From: an uncultured Dorea sp. | Lineage (GTDB): Bacteria; Bacillota; Clostridia; Lachnospirales; Lachnospiraceae | Assembly (NCBI GenBank): GCA_910579335.1 | Contig: CAJTUQ010000022.1 | Location: forward strand, 1-28,860 | Direction: 5' to 3' | DNA length: 28,860 nucleotides | In this document: one piece after another, positions 1-7,953 of the stretch | How the letters are laid out: each line of letters starts with the position of its first letter | Position numbering within the stretch: the first letter of the stretch is position 1 | Notes under the pieces: model-generated | What the model was told of the DNA's origin: nothing | The model's database searches: none | What the model saw: the letters and a program-made list of their open reading frames with translations, nothing else | Program-made: the position numbers and the translations under genes

Positions 1-355
1 CTTCGGTAGCCGCTGAAACTTCCATTTCGCCCATTTGTTCAAATCCATGAATGTTTTCCTGAAGAACGCATCCCAAGATTTCATTAATAAAATCCATCTT
101 CATTAGAAACAGCATAACACCGCTGACGTCGCCGGTCATCTGTACCAGCACCCCGGAAACGATATCTTCCGGATGGCCTAATAAGTCTACTGCTTCATTA
201 AATCCAAGTATTTCGACATTCGGAACTGTCATCTCAACTCCAATTTTCAAGAGGCTTGACAACGCTGTGGCCGCATTTCCTGTTCCGATACTGCCGATTT
301 CCCGCATCATATCTTTTGCGGTATCGTCCATGTCTTCATAACGTGTTATTTTCAT
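1..355 (-). CDS. cheC: CheC, CheY-P phosphatase (partial, C-terminal part outside window)
   Basis: N-terminal 118 residues of a CheC-family protein, which dephosphorylates CheY-P in chemotactic adaptation. The start ATG follows a strong ribosome binding site (GGAGAGGTGGTG). The first family active-site segment reads REIGSIGTGNAATALS (residues 18-33). The family motif is D/S-x3-E-x2-N; here D15 and E19 are present but the Asn position is Ser22. The visible part ends in EVSAATE, which is the start of the second site (S-x3-E), so its Asn lies beyond the left edge. The gene follows the FlgG-like gene by 28 bases and is the last gene seen in the long flagellar array. A cheD gene often follows cheC, but that would be outside this window. 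Identification is firm; activity of the first site is doubtful. Confidence 0.9.
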   Translation of the reverse strand, partial: MKITRYEDMDDTAKDMMREIGSIGTGNAATALSSLLKIGVEMTVPNVEILGFNEAVDLLGHPEDIVSGVLVQMTGDVSGVMLFLMKMDFINEILGCVLQENIHGFEQMGEMEVSAATE

Positions 356-383
356 ACTGCACCACCTCTCCTATCGTTTTTTA

Positions 384-1091
384 CTATGAGCGCAGACCAT
401 TAACAGTCTGTTCTATTTCATCGGAGGTCTGCACCATCTTCAGCGCATAGGTATATGCTCTGGATGCAATAACCGTATCCGACATCTCCTGCGCCATGTC
501 CGTGTTGGACAGCTCCAGATATCCCTCCAGCACATTTGCATTATCCACGCGTATCGGATTCCCGTTTTTCGGAACCGGGCTGAACTCCGTTGAACCAACG
601 GACTCCATGCCGTTCATATTTGCAAATGCAAATACCCCCGGCCTTCCTGTCAGTTCCCCGTTCACATAGCGTATCGGATTCCCGCTCCCGTCAAGGACAT
701 ATTTTTTTGCATCACTAAGCAGATAAAAATATCCGTCATTGTGCAGCGAAAGCGAAAAATTGCCCGCACGGGTATATGTAATCTCATTTGTCACTTGATT
801 CCGCAGCATAAAGAACCCTTCCTGGTCCAGAATCGCAAAGTTAAAGCCTCCTTCTGCCGCTGCCGTAACGCCGTTTGAGGAATAGTCCGTATTCGTATGC
901 TGCATACGCACGCCCGTACCTGTCGTAACACGGTCCTGACTGTGCATATTATAATACATTAAGTCCATGAATACAGAGCTCTTTGACCGAAAGCCTACTG
1001 TATTCACGTTTGCAACATTGTTTGAAATCACGTTTAGCTTGTCCTGCTCTGTTATCATGCCTCTGGCACCTGAATAAAAAGAAGCATTCAT
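384..1091 (-). CDS. flgG: Flagellar rod protein, FlgG/FlhP-like
   Basis: A 235-residue protein of the rod/hook axial family, exported by the flagellar type III system and assembled into the distal rod. The N terminus has the family signature, with NVISNNVANVNTVGF at about residues 20-34. The middle holds a FlgE/F/G-type segment (FAILDQEGFF, YTRAGNFSL). The C terminus has the amphipathic helix typical of the family (LELSNTDMAQEM, then SRAYTYALKMVQTSDEI). It lies 27 bases after a paralogue, the arrangement of B. subtilis flhO-flhP (FlgF- and FlgG-like). Placement as the FlgG/FlhP member follows this gene order and the C-terminal sequence; which paralogue is FlgF and which FlgG is not certain. 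It is slightly shorter than usual FlgG (about 260). Confidence 0.85.
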   Translation of the reverse strand: MNASFYSGARGMITEQDKLNVISNNVANVNTVGFRSKSSVFMDLMYYNMHSQDRVTTGTGVRMQHTNTDYSSNGVTAAAEGGFNFAILDQEGFFMLRNQVTNEITYTRAGNFSLSLHNDGYFYLLSDAKKYVLDGSGNPIRYVNGELTGRPGVFAFANMNGMESVGSTEFSPVPKNGNPIRVDNANVLEGYLELSNTDMAQEMSDTVIASRAYTYALKMVQTSDEIEQTVNGLRS

Positions 1092-1118
1092 CTTTTAAAT
1101 CACCTCCGCATCATTTCC

Positions 1119-1868
1119 CTAAGTCGGCCCAATCTGCACGATCTTCCCTGCCAGCTGGTCGTACATTTTAAGCACCTGCGCCGCACTCTGCAGCGCACGC
1201 TCCGTTGCCATCATCTGTGTATATTCTTTAATAATATCCACATTGGAATCTTCTATAAATTTCTGTCTCATAGACGTATCCACATTCCGCGGCGTTCCTG
1301 TCGCGACAAACATATCGCCTGTCGACTTTTCAAGCTCCGTATCGTAATCCTGAAAATCAACGACCCTGATCCTCCCGAAATACTGCCCTGTCTGCTCCGA
1401 GGTAAGATTTCCCAGGGAATCACAGGCAATCTTGTCTGTCCCAAGATAAATCGGGCCGTTGGTTCCGAGCACGCGCCCTACGCCGTCAAGATAAAGATAA
1501 CCCTGATCATCAAGAACAAACGAGCCATTCCTTGTATAGGTGATACCGTTCCCTGACTGGACGGCAAAGAAGCCGCTTCCCTCAAGGGCAAAATCCAGCG
1601 GGCTGGAAGTAGGCGTAAGCCCTCCCTGCTCATAGCTCGTTACATTGCCGTCACCGGTCACGATGCAATTCATCCGCCCGATGGGGGTCGGATTGCTCTT
1701 ATCTGTATTTCCGATTCGGTATATCATTTCGTCTTGAAATGTCGTCTGTGTAAAAGTGTCCTGTCTGAAACCCGGCGTAGAAATATTGGCCATATTATTG
1801 CCGATGACGTTCAAATTTCTCGTCTGCGTCAAAACACCGGATGCCAGATTATAGAATCCCTTAAACAT
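1119..1868 (-). CDS. flgF: Flagellar rod protein, FlgF/FlhO-like
   Basis: A 249-residue axial rod protein. Family features are the N-terminal block NVIGNNMANISTPGF (about residues 20-34), the central ALEGSGFFAVQ and YTRNGSFVLDDQGYL blocks, and a C-terminal helix (MMATERALQSAAQVLKMYDQ). Its ATG lies inside the end of the sigma-factor gene: the two overlap by 8 bases (ATGTTTAA), which suggests translational coupling. A strong AAAGGAGGGG ribosome binding site sits just upstream, within the sigma gene. It would form the rod with FlgB, FlgC and FliE and be exported unfolded through FlhA/FlhB. The choice of FlgF over FlgG rests mainly on order (B. subtilis flhO-flhP) and is tentative; membership of the family is firm. 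Confidence 0.85.
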   Translation of the reverse strand: MFKGFYNLASGVLTQTRNLNVIGNNMANISTPGFRQDTFTQTTFQDEMIYRIGNTDKSNPTPIGRMNCIVTGDGNVTSYEQGGLTPTSSPLDFALEGSGFFAVQSGNGITYTRNGSFVLDDQGYLYLDGVGRVLGTNGPIYLGTDKIACDSLGNLTSEQTGQYFGRIRVVDFQDYDTELEKSTGDMFVATGTPRNVDTSMRQKFIEDSNVDIIKEYTQMMATERALQSAAQVLKMYDQLAGKIVQIGPT

Positions 1869-2655
1869 GAGACCCCTCCTTTCTGTCTGCCCCTATATCC
1901 ATCTCCTGCTGAAGATATTCTTTCAGTCTCCGGATTGCGTTTGCATGGATCTGTGAAATCCTTGGTTCACTTACCTCCATAACTGCCGCAATCTCTTTCA
2001 TATTTAACTCCTCTACATAATAGAGAGAGATTACAAGCTTTTCTTTTTCCTTCAGGGAATTGATTCCTTCCTTGAGTACCTCGCGGAACTCATTCTCCAG
2101 ATATTTTTCTTCCGGCTGCTTGGCAAAATCCAGGGAGAGCAGCGAAGAAACCTTCTGTTTTTCCTGTGTCTCCTCCATCACCATATCAAGCGATAAAACA
2201 GACGATAAGTTCATCTTTCCCATGATTTCCTGGAGCTTATCAAGCTTCATCCCCAATTCTTTTGCTATTTCTTCCATCGACGGCATCGTTCCGTTCTTTG
2301 CATACATCTCTGAAGCCTTATCCTGTATCTCCTTGAAACTTTTCCGCACCGTCCGGGGTACCCAGTCCTGCTTTCTCGCAATGTCGATAATCATGCCATG
2401 TATCCTTCTTGACACATATGTCTCAAATTTTGCATTTTTACCGGCATCATATTTGTCAAGCGCCTTCATCAGCACTATGACCCCTTCATTGATGATGTCC
2501 TCTACCTGCGTGAATCCCAGGTAGACGTCCCTCATCTGCACCGCAATACTTTTTACAATATATAAATACCGGAGGGTAAGCTCTTTTTTTATCTCGGCGC
2601 TGCCCGTCGCCTGATATAACGCAAGAAGCTCTTCATTTGTCCTGCTGTCTTCCAT
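1861..2655 (-). CDS. fliA: RNA polymerase sigma-28 factor, FliA/SigD/WhiG family
   Basis: A 264-residue alternative sigma factor that directs transcription of late motility genes such as flagellin, stator and chemoreceptor genes. Region 2 covers about residues 28-105 (RYLYIVKSIA, QVEDIINEGVIVLMKALDKYD, KFETYVSRRIHGMIID, then WVPRTVRKS). Region 3 is about 110-155, and region 4 at the C-terminal end holds the helix-turn-helix (MKEIAAVMEVSEPRISQIHANA). The length suits the family (about 240-265). The start is set by GGAGGTAAGCGG-ATG. The gene follows flhA by 31 bases, a place where flhF and flhG usually intervene, and overlaps the next rod gene by 8 bases. Being the distal gene of a long operon probably delays its production until earlier parts are made. 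An anti-sigma FlgM is not seen here. Confidence 0.95.
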   Translation of the reverse strand: MEDSRTNEELLALYQATGSAEIKKELTLRYLYIVKSIAVQMRDVYLGFTQVEDIINEGVIVLMKALDKYDAGKNAKFETYVSRRIHGMIIDIARKQDWVPRTVRKSFKEIQDKASEMYAKNGTMPSMEEIAKELGMKLDKLQEIMGKMNLSSVLSLDMVMEETQEKQKVSSLLSLDFAKQPEEKYLENEFREVLKEGINSLKEKEKLVISLYYVEELNMKEIAAVMEVSEPRISQIHANAIRRLKEYLQQEMDIGADRKEGSHV

Positions 2656-2686
2656 CCGCTTACCTCCCCTCCTTCTATCTTTCTTA

Positions 2687-4759
2687 TTACTTTGTTATAT
2701 TCCCGATGGCTTGTATTTGTACGTTATTCGATATTTCATGAAATGACAGAACGTAAATCGACGGATAAAACTGCTCCAGCATCCGGTATACATACACGCG
2801 GATTACCTGGCTCGTCAATATAATCGGCTCCTGCGACAAATCGTGGAACTTTTTGACTGCATTGCCAATCTGCATCACCACGTTCTGCATCACATCCGGC
2901 GGCAGTGCCATATAGTAGCCCTGGTCGCCCTTCGTCAGGCTTGATACCATCATTTTTTCAAGCTCTGCGTCCAGCGTGAGCACCCTCATCTGCCCGTCTC
3001 TGCAGAATTTGCTTGTTATTGTCCTCTTAAGGGCGGTCCTGATGTTTTCGATAATCGTCGTCATATCCGTTCCCGACGTTGCCGCGTCGGAAATCGTCTC
3101 CATAATCGTCTCCATATCCTTAATCGGGATACCCTCTTTCAGCAGGCTCACTAAAATTTTCTGGAGCGAGCCGTAAGGCACGATTCCGGGAACCACTTCT
3201 TCTACGAGGCTTCCCGCCCTCTCCTTTAAGCTTTCCGCCAGCTTCACAACCTCTTCCCTGTTGAGAAGCTCATGCGCATGCCTTCGGATCGTCTCTGACA
3301 GGTGCGTAACCATGACAGACAGCGGATCAATAACTGTATATCCATATATTTCCGCCATTTCTTTGTTTTCCGGAAGAATCCATTTACTTGGAATGCCATA
3401 TGCCGGTTCAATCGTCTCAATTCCGTCAATCTCCCCAACCGGCTCATCCGGCTCAAGCGCAAGATAATGGTCAACAAGAATCTCTCCCCGCTCCACTTCC
3501 TCGCCTTTAATTTTAATTACATATTGGTTCGTCGTTAAGCTTGAACTGTCGCGCAGACGCACGGAAGGCACGACAAATCCCATTTCCTGCGCATACTGCC
3601 TGCGGAAGATAACAATACGGTTAATCATCTTTCCGCCGCTTCCCTCATCCACAAGCGGAATCAAGCTGTAGCCAAACTCCATCTCTATCGGCTCTACGCC
3701 AATCAATGCATAGACATTGTTAATATCTCTGTAATACTCTTCTTCACTCGGCTCTTCAGCCTCCGCATCCGGCGCCTGCATCAGGCCAAGTTCCTGTGCG
3801 GCGGCAGCCTCGGCAACCTCTTTCATCTTATTCTGCAGACGGTATCCCGTAATCAAAAGCGCCGCTGAGAGTACGCCCAGCTGGAGTTTCGGCATACCTG
3901 GTATCAGGATAAGCACTGCCAGAACACCGCCGGTAAACATAATTGCCCTCGGCTGTGATTTAAACTGTCCGGATACGTCCTCGTTCAGGCTTCCCTCTGA
4001 TACAGACCTTGTTACAATCATACCTGTCGCAGTGGAAATGAGAAGTGCCGGTATCTGGGATACGAGTCCGTCGCCGACCGTCGCAATCGAGTATACGGAA
4101 AGCGCATCCTCAAGCGTCATGCCCGCCTGCACGATTCCAATAATAAAACCGCCAATCAGATTGACAAAGGTGATAATAATCGACATAATCGAATCACCTT
4201 TTACAATCTTCGTAGCACCGTCCATTGCACCGTAAAAATCTGATTCCCTCTGGATTTTAGAACGTCTTGCTTTTGCCTCCTCCTCAGTAATCAGCCCGGC
4301 GCTCAAGTCCGCGTCAATCGCCATCTGTTTACCCGGCATGGCATCCAATGTAAATCTGGCAGCAACCTCTGCGACACGTTCCGCACCTTTCGTAATAACT
4401 ATAAACTGAACTAATACGATGATGAAAAAGATTACGAAACCGACAACGACATTTCCGCGTAGCACGAACGTACCGAATGCCTGAATGACCTGTCCGGACT
4501 GCCCCTGATTTGTCAGGATGTTCCTTGTAGAGGATACGTTAAGCCCAAGCCTGAACAGCGTCGTAACAAGCAAAAGAGAAGGAAACGTGGATAATTCCAG
4601 CGGTTCCTTGATGTTCATGCTTATAATCAGGACAACCATAGAAATCGCAATATTTATAATAATTAATATGTCCATCAGAAACGGACTTAAAGGAATAATC
4701 AAAAGCAGGACAATAACCAGTACAAACACTGTCACTGCATTACTCAGTATTTTCTTCAT
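2687..4759 (-). CDS. flhA: Flagellar export gate protein FlhA
   Basis: A 690-residue membrane protein forming the nonameric export gate of the flagellar type III secretion system. The N-terminal half has about eight hydrophobic segments, beginning at residues 8-25 and 29-48. It contains the FHIPEP-family signature RFTLDAMPGKQMAIDADL (about 135-152) and the conserved LFRLGLNVSSTRNIL block (68-82). From about residue 330 comes the soluble cytoplasmic domain that binds chaperone-substrate complexes (including YAQEMGFVVPSVRLRD and the C-terminal LSFHEI). Length and order (directly after flhB, 3-base gap) are typical. The start ATG encodes MKKILSNAV; no earlier start is plausible because flhB ends just upstream. 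Nothing is broken. Confidence 0.97.
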   Translation of the reverse strand: MKKILSNAVTVFVLVIVLLLIIPLSPFLMDILIIINIAISMVVLIISMNIKEPLELSTFPSLLLVTTLFRLGLNVSSTRNILTNQGQSGQVIQAFGTFVLRGNVVVGFVIFFIIVLVQFIVITKGAERVAEVAARFTLDAMPGKQMAIDADLSAGLITEEEAKARRSKIQRESDFYGAMDGATKIVKGDSIMSIIITFVNLIGGFIIGIVQAGMTLEDALSVYSIATVGDGLVSQIPALLISTATGMIVTRSVSEGSLNEDVSGQFKSQPRAIMFTGGVLAVLILIPGMPKLQLGVLSAALLITGYRLQNKMKEVAEAAAAQELGLMQAPDAEAEEPSEEEYYRDINNVYALIGVEPIEMEFGYSLIPLVDEGSGGKMINRIVIFRRQYAQEMGFVVPSVRLRDSSSLTTNQYVIKIKGEEVERGEILVDHYLALEPDEPVGEIDGIETIEPAYGIPSKWILPENKEMAEIYGYTVIDPLSVMVTHLSETIRRHAHELLNREEVVKLAESLKERAGSLVEEVVPGIVPYGSLQKILVSLLKEGIPIKDMETIMETISDAATSGTDMTTIIENIRTALKRTITSKFCRDGQMRVLTLDAELEKMMVSSLTKGDQGYYMALPPDVMQNVVMQIGNAVKKFHDLSQEPIILTSQVIRVYVYRMLEQFYPSIYVLSFHEISNNVQIQAIGNITK

Positions 4760-4762
4760 GCT

Positions 4763-5830
4763 TTACTCCATCTTATTGTTCATCTTATAAACATAAACCA
4801 GAACCTCTGCTACCGCTCCGTAATACTCCTGCGGTATTTCCTGCGCTAAATTTGTAGAAGCATAAATTCCTCTGGCTAATGGCGGATTTTCAATTACGGC
4901 AACGCCGTTCTCTTCGGCGACCCTGACGATTCGAAGCGCCAGCTCATCCTGGCCTTTTGCAAGAACGATTGGTGCCCCGTAACGGTCCGCATCATACTTT
5001 AGTGCAACCGCAAAATGCGTAGGGTTACGGATAACTACGTCCGCCTTTGGCACGGACTGCATCATACGCTCCCTTGCCCTCTGGTTCTGAATGCTGCGGA
5101 TACGGCTTTTTATTTCCGGATTTCCTTCCGTCTGCTTAAACTCTTCTTTTACTTCCTGCTTGCTCATCTTGAGCTTGCGCTCATACTCCCACCACTGATA
5201 CATAAAATCCAGTGCCGCAATTACAAGAAAAGCCATGCATATACGGGTTACCAGCGTCATCACCATCTCCAGCATAAACACGCCGGACATCGTGATATCC
5301 ATATCCATCGTCCTTACTACCTGGACCATGTCGTCTATTACTATATTATAAATTACAGCAATTAATATAATAATCTTCAGAAGGCTTTTAATTAATTCTA
5401 CCACATTCTGAAGAGAAAATAACTTTTTTATACCTGCAATCGGATTCAGCCGGCTTAACTTAGGCCTGACACTTTTGCTTGAAACAAGGAAACGTGTCTG
5501 TACGCCGGTCGCAACTACGGAAAGCACTACCGAAATCAACAGGAGCGGTAAGATCGTCTGCACGACTGCCATAACGACCATCCTTGCCACTGCATTAATC
5601 TCTCCCTGACTCGTACTTGTCACCGTACCTGCGTATCCGATAAATTTTATCATAAATGCGCGGACCGTCTCATAAATCTTCGGGAACAGCTGCTTCAAAA
5701 TATAAAAAGAGCCAAACAGCGAAACAACTGTAACTACGTCCTTACTTTGGAATACGTTACCTTCTTTACGTTGGTCTCTCCGCTTTTTGGGCGTGGCTTT
5801 TTCGGTTTTTGAACCGGAATCTCCAGCCAT
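4763..5830 (-). CDS. flhB: Flagellar export switch protein FlhB (full length)
   Basis: A 355-residue protein with four hydrophobic segments (about 30-50, 85-110, 145-165, 185-210) and a cytoplasmic C-terminal domain. That domain carries the autocleavage motif NPTH at residues 269-272, which in the family is cut between Asn and Pro to allow the switch from rod/hook to filament substrates. The N terminus (GSKTEKATPKKRRDQRKEGNV) is the classic FlhB/YscU start. It follows fliR by 15 bases and precedes flhA by 3. A separate FlhB-C-like protein is encoded at 24414-24782, so this cell has two FlhB C-domains. Confidence 0.97.
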   Translation of the reverse strand: MAGDSGSKTEKATPKKRRDQRKEGNVFQSKDVVTVVSLFGSFYILKQLFPKIYETVRAFMIKFIGYAGTVTSTSQGEINAVARMVVMAVVQTILPLLLISVVLSVVATGVQTRFLVSSKSVRPKLSRLNPIAGIKKLFSLQNVVELIKSLLKIIILIAVIYNIVIDDMVQVVRTMDMDITMSGVFMLEMVMTLVTRICMAFLVIAALDFMYQWWEYERKLKMSKQEVKEEFKQTEGNPEIKSRIRSIQNQRARERMMQSVPKADVVIRNPTHFAVALKYDADRYGAPIVLAKGQDELALRIVRVAEENGVAVIENPPLARGIYASTNLAQEIPQEYYGAVAEVLVYVYKMNNKME

Positions 5831-5845
5831 TTTCTCTCACATCCT

Positions 5846-6604
5846 TTATCCTGCTGCGGTTCTTAACGCTTCCTCCAGAGTATTCATCATCATTGTAATT
5901 ATATTTCCTATATAACTGCCAATCGGTGAGACAAGAAGCACCAGAAGTGCAAATCCCACTACAAGCCTGAGCTGAATACTTAATACGAACAAGTTTATCT
6001 GCGGAGTGATTTTCGTCAGGATTCCAACGCCAATCTGCATAATGAACTCAAACGCAATAAGAGGAAATGCAAGCCTGATGGCAAGCACGACACATTGGGC
6101 AAATATATCCAGCACCATCCACGCCGCCCCCTGTGAAAGAAAAGCCGCCCCGTAGGGAACCACATCTCCGGACGTAACTAATATCTTTATAAGGGCAAGA
6201 TGCCCGTCTACCGCAAAAAATAAAAGCAAATAAAAAATTTGGAGAATATTTCCTGACAGTGCTATCTGTGCACCTGTCTGGGGGTCATAGACCATCGCCA
6301 TAGAAATTCCAATCTGAAAGTCTATTACTGTCCCGGCAAATGTCATCACCATGTCAAAAAGTGTCATTATAAAACCTAAAAGGCCTCCGATTACAAGTTC
6401 CTTCACCAGCACGATGCCAAATATCAGGGAAGTCTCTGCATCTACGTCCGCTGTTACCCCCTGCGCCTGCGCCGTTGAGAAAACCATAACGGTAAGCCCC
6501 AGTACAAGCCCTGTCTTTGCTACAGAAGGAATATTTTTTCTTCCCAAAACCGGATTCAAAAAAATAAAACCGGACATTCTCATCAGAATCAGGAAAAAAA
6601 GCAT
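5846..6604 (-). CDS. fliR: Flagellar export gate protein FliR
   Basis: A 252-residue, very hydrophobic protein with about six membrane segments, part of the FliP5-FliQ4-FliR1 export channel. Recognisable blocks are LMRMSGFIFLNPVLGRKNIP (residues 7-26), FDFQIGISMA-like sequence near 95-105, and FPLIAFEFIMQIGVGILTKITPQINLF-type residues around 180-205, split here for length. The start is set by AGGAGGG six bases before ATG, just after the fliQ stop. The first hydrophobic segment begins at residue 1, so the N terminus is short, but total length is near the family norm. Order fliQ-fliR-flhB is canonical. Confidence 0.95.
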   Translation of the reverse strand: MLFFLILMRMSGFIFLNPVLGRKNIPSVAKTGLVLGLTVMVFSTAQAQGVTADVDAETSLIFGIVLVKELVIGGLLGFIMTLFDMVMTFAGTVIDFQIGISMAMVYDPQTGAQIALSGNILQIFYLLLFFAVDGHLALIKILVTSGDVVPYGAAFLSQGAAWMVLDIFAQCVVLAIRLAFPLIAFEFIMQIGVGILTKITPQINLFVLSIQLRLVVGFALLVLLVSPIGSYIGNIITMMMNTLEEALRTAAG

Positions 6605-6615
6605 TATTTTCCCTC

Positions 6616-6876
6616 CTATCTGGCAATCATATCAAATATCTGCTTTGTAAAATCCTGCAGGGCACGCAGCATATTACTTCCGTTTATAACCAATATTACG
6701 CCAATCACTACCAGCTTCGGAAGAAATGTAAGCGTCTGCTCATGAATCTGCGTCGCTGCCTGAATAATAGATATGATGATACCGACTACCATACTGATAA
6801 TCAAAACCGGCCCCGCAAGCTGTGCCGCAAGGACAAACAATTGATACATTACATCCGTAATCTCTGACGTAGTCAT
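6616..6876 (-). CDS. fliQ: Flagellar export gate protein FliQ
   Basis: An 86-residue protein with two hydrophobic helices (about residues 15-38 and 50-72). It carries the family sequence GPVLIISMVVGIIISIIQAA followed by TQIHEQTLTFLPK. FliQ assembles around FliP/FliR to form the export channel. The length is typical (86-90). It lies between fliP (15-base gap) and fliR (11-base gap) in the canonical order. The C terminus (LQDFTKQIFDMI) is also typical. Confidence 0.96.
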   Translation of the reverse strand: MTTSEITDVMYQLFVLAAQLAGPVLIISMVVGIIISIIQAATQIHEQTLTFLPKLVVIGVILVINGSNMLRALQDFTKQIFDMIAR

Positions 6877-6891
6877 AGCATCCTCCCCCCG

Positions 6892-7560
6892 CTAGTTAAA
6901 GCTCTTCACAATCGATGAGAACAGCAGTTCCCATCCGTCAACCGACACAAATAAAAGCACTTTAAACGGCAGTGCAATCGTCGCCGGCGGAAGCATGATC
7001 ATACCCATTGACATCAAAGTACTCGACACTATGATATCAAGCAGGAGAAACGGAATATATAAGAGAAGCCCTACTGTAAATCCCCGCTTTAACTCACTTG
7101 TCATAAACGCCGGAATAATCACTGTCAGGGACAAGTCCTGAGGTTCTCCCTCCAGCTCCTGCCCCGACATATCTATAAACAGATTCAGTGTGCTCTTTTC
7201 CGTATTTTTCAGCATAAATTCCTTAAGAGGCTCTTGTGCCTGCTTAAAAACTTCTGTTTGTGAAATCTCACCATTTTTATATGGGGTGTATACTTCTGTG
7301 TTTACCTGCTTTATAATCGGATCCATAATAAACAGCGTCAAAAACAAAGCCATCCCCACCAGCACCATATTCGGCGGTGTCTGCTGGATTCCTATTGCAT
7401 TTCTGGTAAAAGAAAGAATAATGATAATTCTGACAAAAGACGTCATCATAATAAGAAGCGATGGCAGAATCATCAGAACCGTCAACATTACGAGAATCTG
7501 CAGAGTAGGAACCTCCGCACCGTTAATGCTTACTAAATTATTATTTGTCAAATCATCCAT
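6892..7560 (-). CDS. fliP: Flagellar export gate protein FliP
   Basis: A 222-residue membrane protein, core of the export channel. Family blocks are SFVRIIIILSFTRNAIGIQQTP split over residues 41-62, then NMVLVGMALFLTLFIMDP (64-81). The C-terminal half has FMTSELKRGFTVGLLLYIPF and MGMIMLPPATIALPFKVLLF. Many proteobacterial FliP proteins have a cleaved signal peptide; here, as in B. subtilis, the N terminus is only a short polar leader (MDDLTNNNLVSINGAEVP) before the first hydrophobic segment. It follows fliO by 4 bases, so the two are probably translationally coupled. Confidence 0.96.
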   Translation of the reverse strand: MDDLTNNNLVSINGAEVPTLQILVMLTVLMILPSLLIMMTSFVRIIIILSFTRNAIGIQQTPPNMVLVGMALFLTLFIMDPIIKQVNTEVYTPYKNGEISQTEVFKQAQEPLKEFMLKNTEKSTLNLFIDMSGQELEGEPQDLSLTVIIPAFMTSELKRGFTVGLLLYIPFLLLDIIVSSTLMSMGMIMLPPATIALPFKVLLFVSVDGWELLFSSIVKSFN

Positions 7561-7564
7561 ACAA

Positions 7565-7921
7565 TTACTTCTTTCTGTCTTTCAGCCGCTCAATTACATC
7601 CTTAAATGCTGCCCCCGCATAGTTTGCATTCTCCGGAGCAGAAAGCTCTGTCAGCTCATCATCCCTTAGCTCTGTCAGCAGGTTCACATTCTGCCCGGTT
7701 ATTCCAAGCAGAAATACTCTCCCTGATATATTCACAAGAGCTACCGAAGACTCCTGCCCCAAAAGTGTCTGATCCATAACCCTGATATAACGGGAACTTC
7801 CTCCCGCATACCTTCCGACACTCATCTTAGTTCCTACATACTTTGTAAATATGTAAGTGAGAAACAAGATGGCAACTACAATCAGCAGCGTAGTGACTGC
7901 TGTTATTATACTCTGCAGCAT
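7565..7921 (-). CDS. fliO: Flagellar biosynthesis protein FliO (FliZ-type)
   Basis: A 118-residue protein with one N-terminal membrane segment (about residues 5-26, TAVTTLLIVVAILFLTYIF). A basic stretch and a small soluble domain follow (RYIRVMDQTLLGQESSVALV, then GRVFLLGIT). This is the FliO pattern. FliO helps FliP oligomerise during assembly of the export gate, and the gene stands immediately before fliP as expected. Sequence conservation in FliO is low, so identification rests on topology, the VMDQTLLG-type block and position. In Bacillus-type nomenclature the same protein is called FliZ. Confidence 0.88.
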   Translation of the reverse strand: MLQSIITAVTTLLIVVAILFLTYIFTKYVGTKMSVGRYAGGSSRYIRVMDQTLLGQESSVALVNISGRVFLLGITGQNVNLLTELRDDELTELSAPENANYAGAAFKDVIERLKDRKK

Positions 7922-7953
7922 AAAGCCTTCTCCCCTTCTATGTTAATTTTCTT

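Noticed and set aside
5846..6626. Frameshift or truncated start in fliR
   Set aside because: The first membrane segment starts at residue 1, which raised doubt, but a perfect AGGAGGG site precedes this ATG and total length is near normal.
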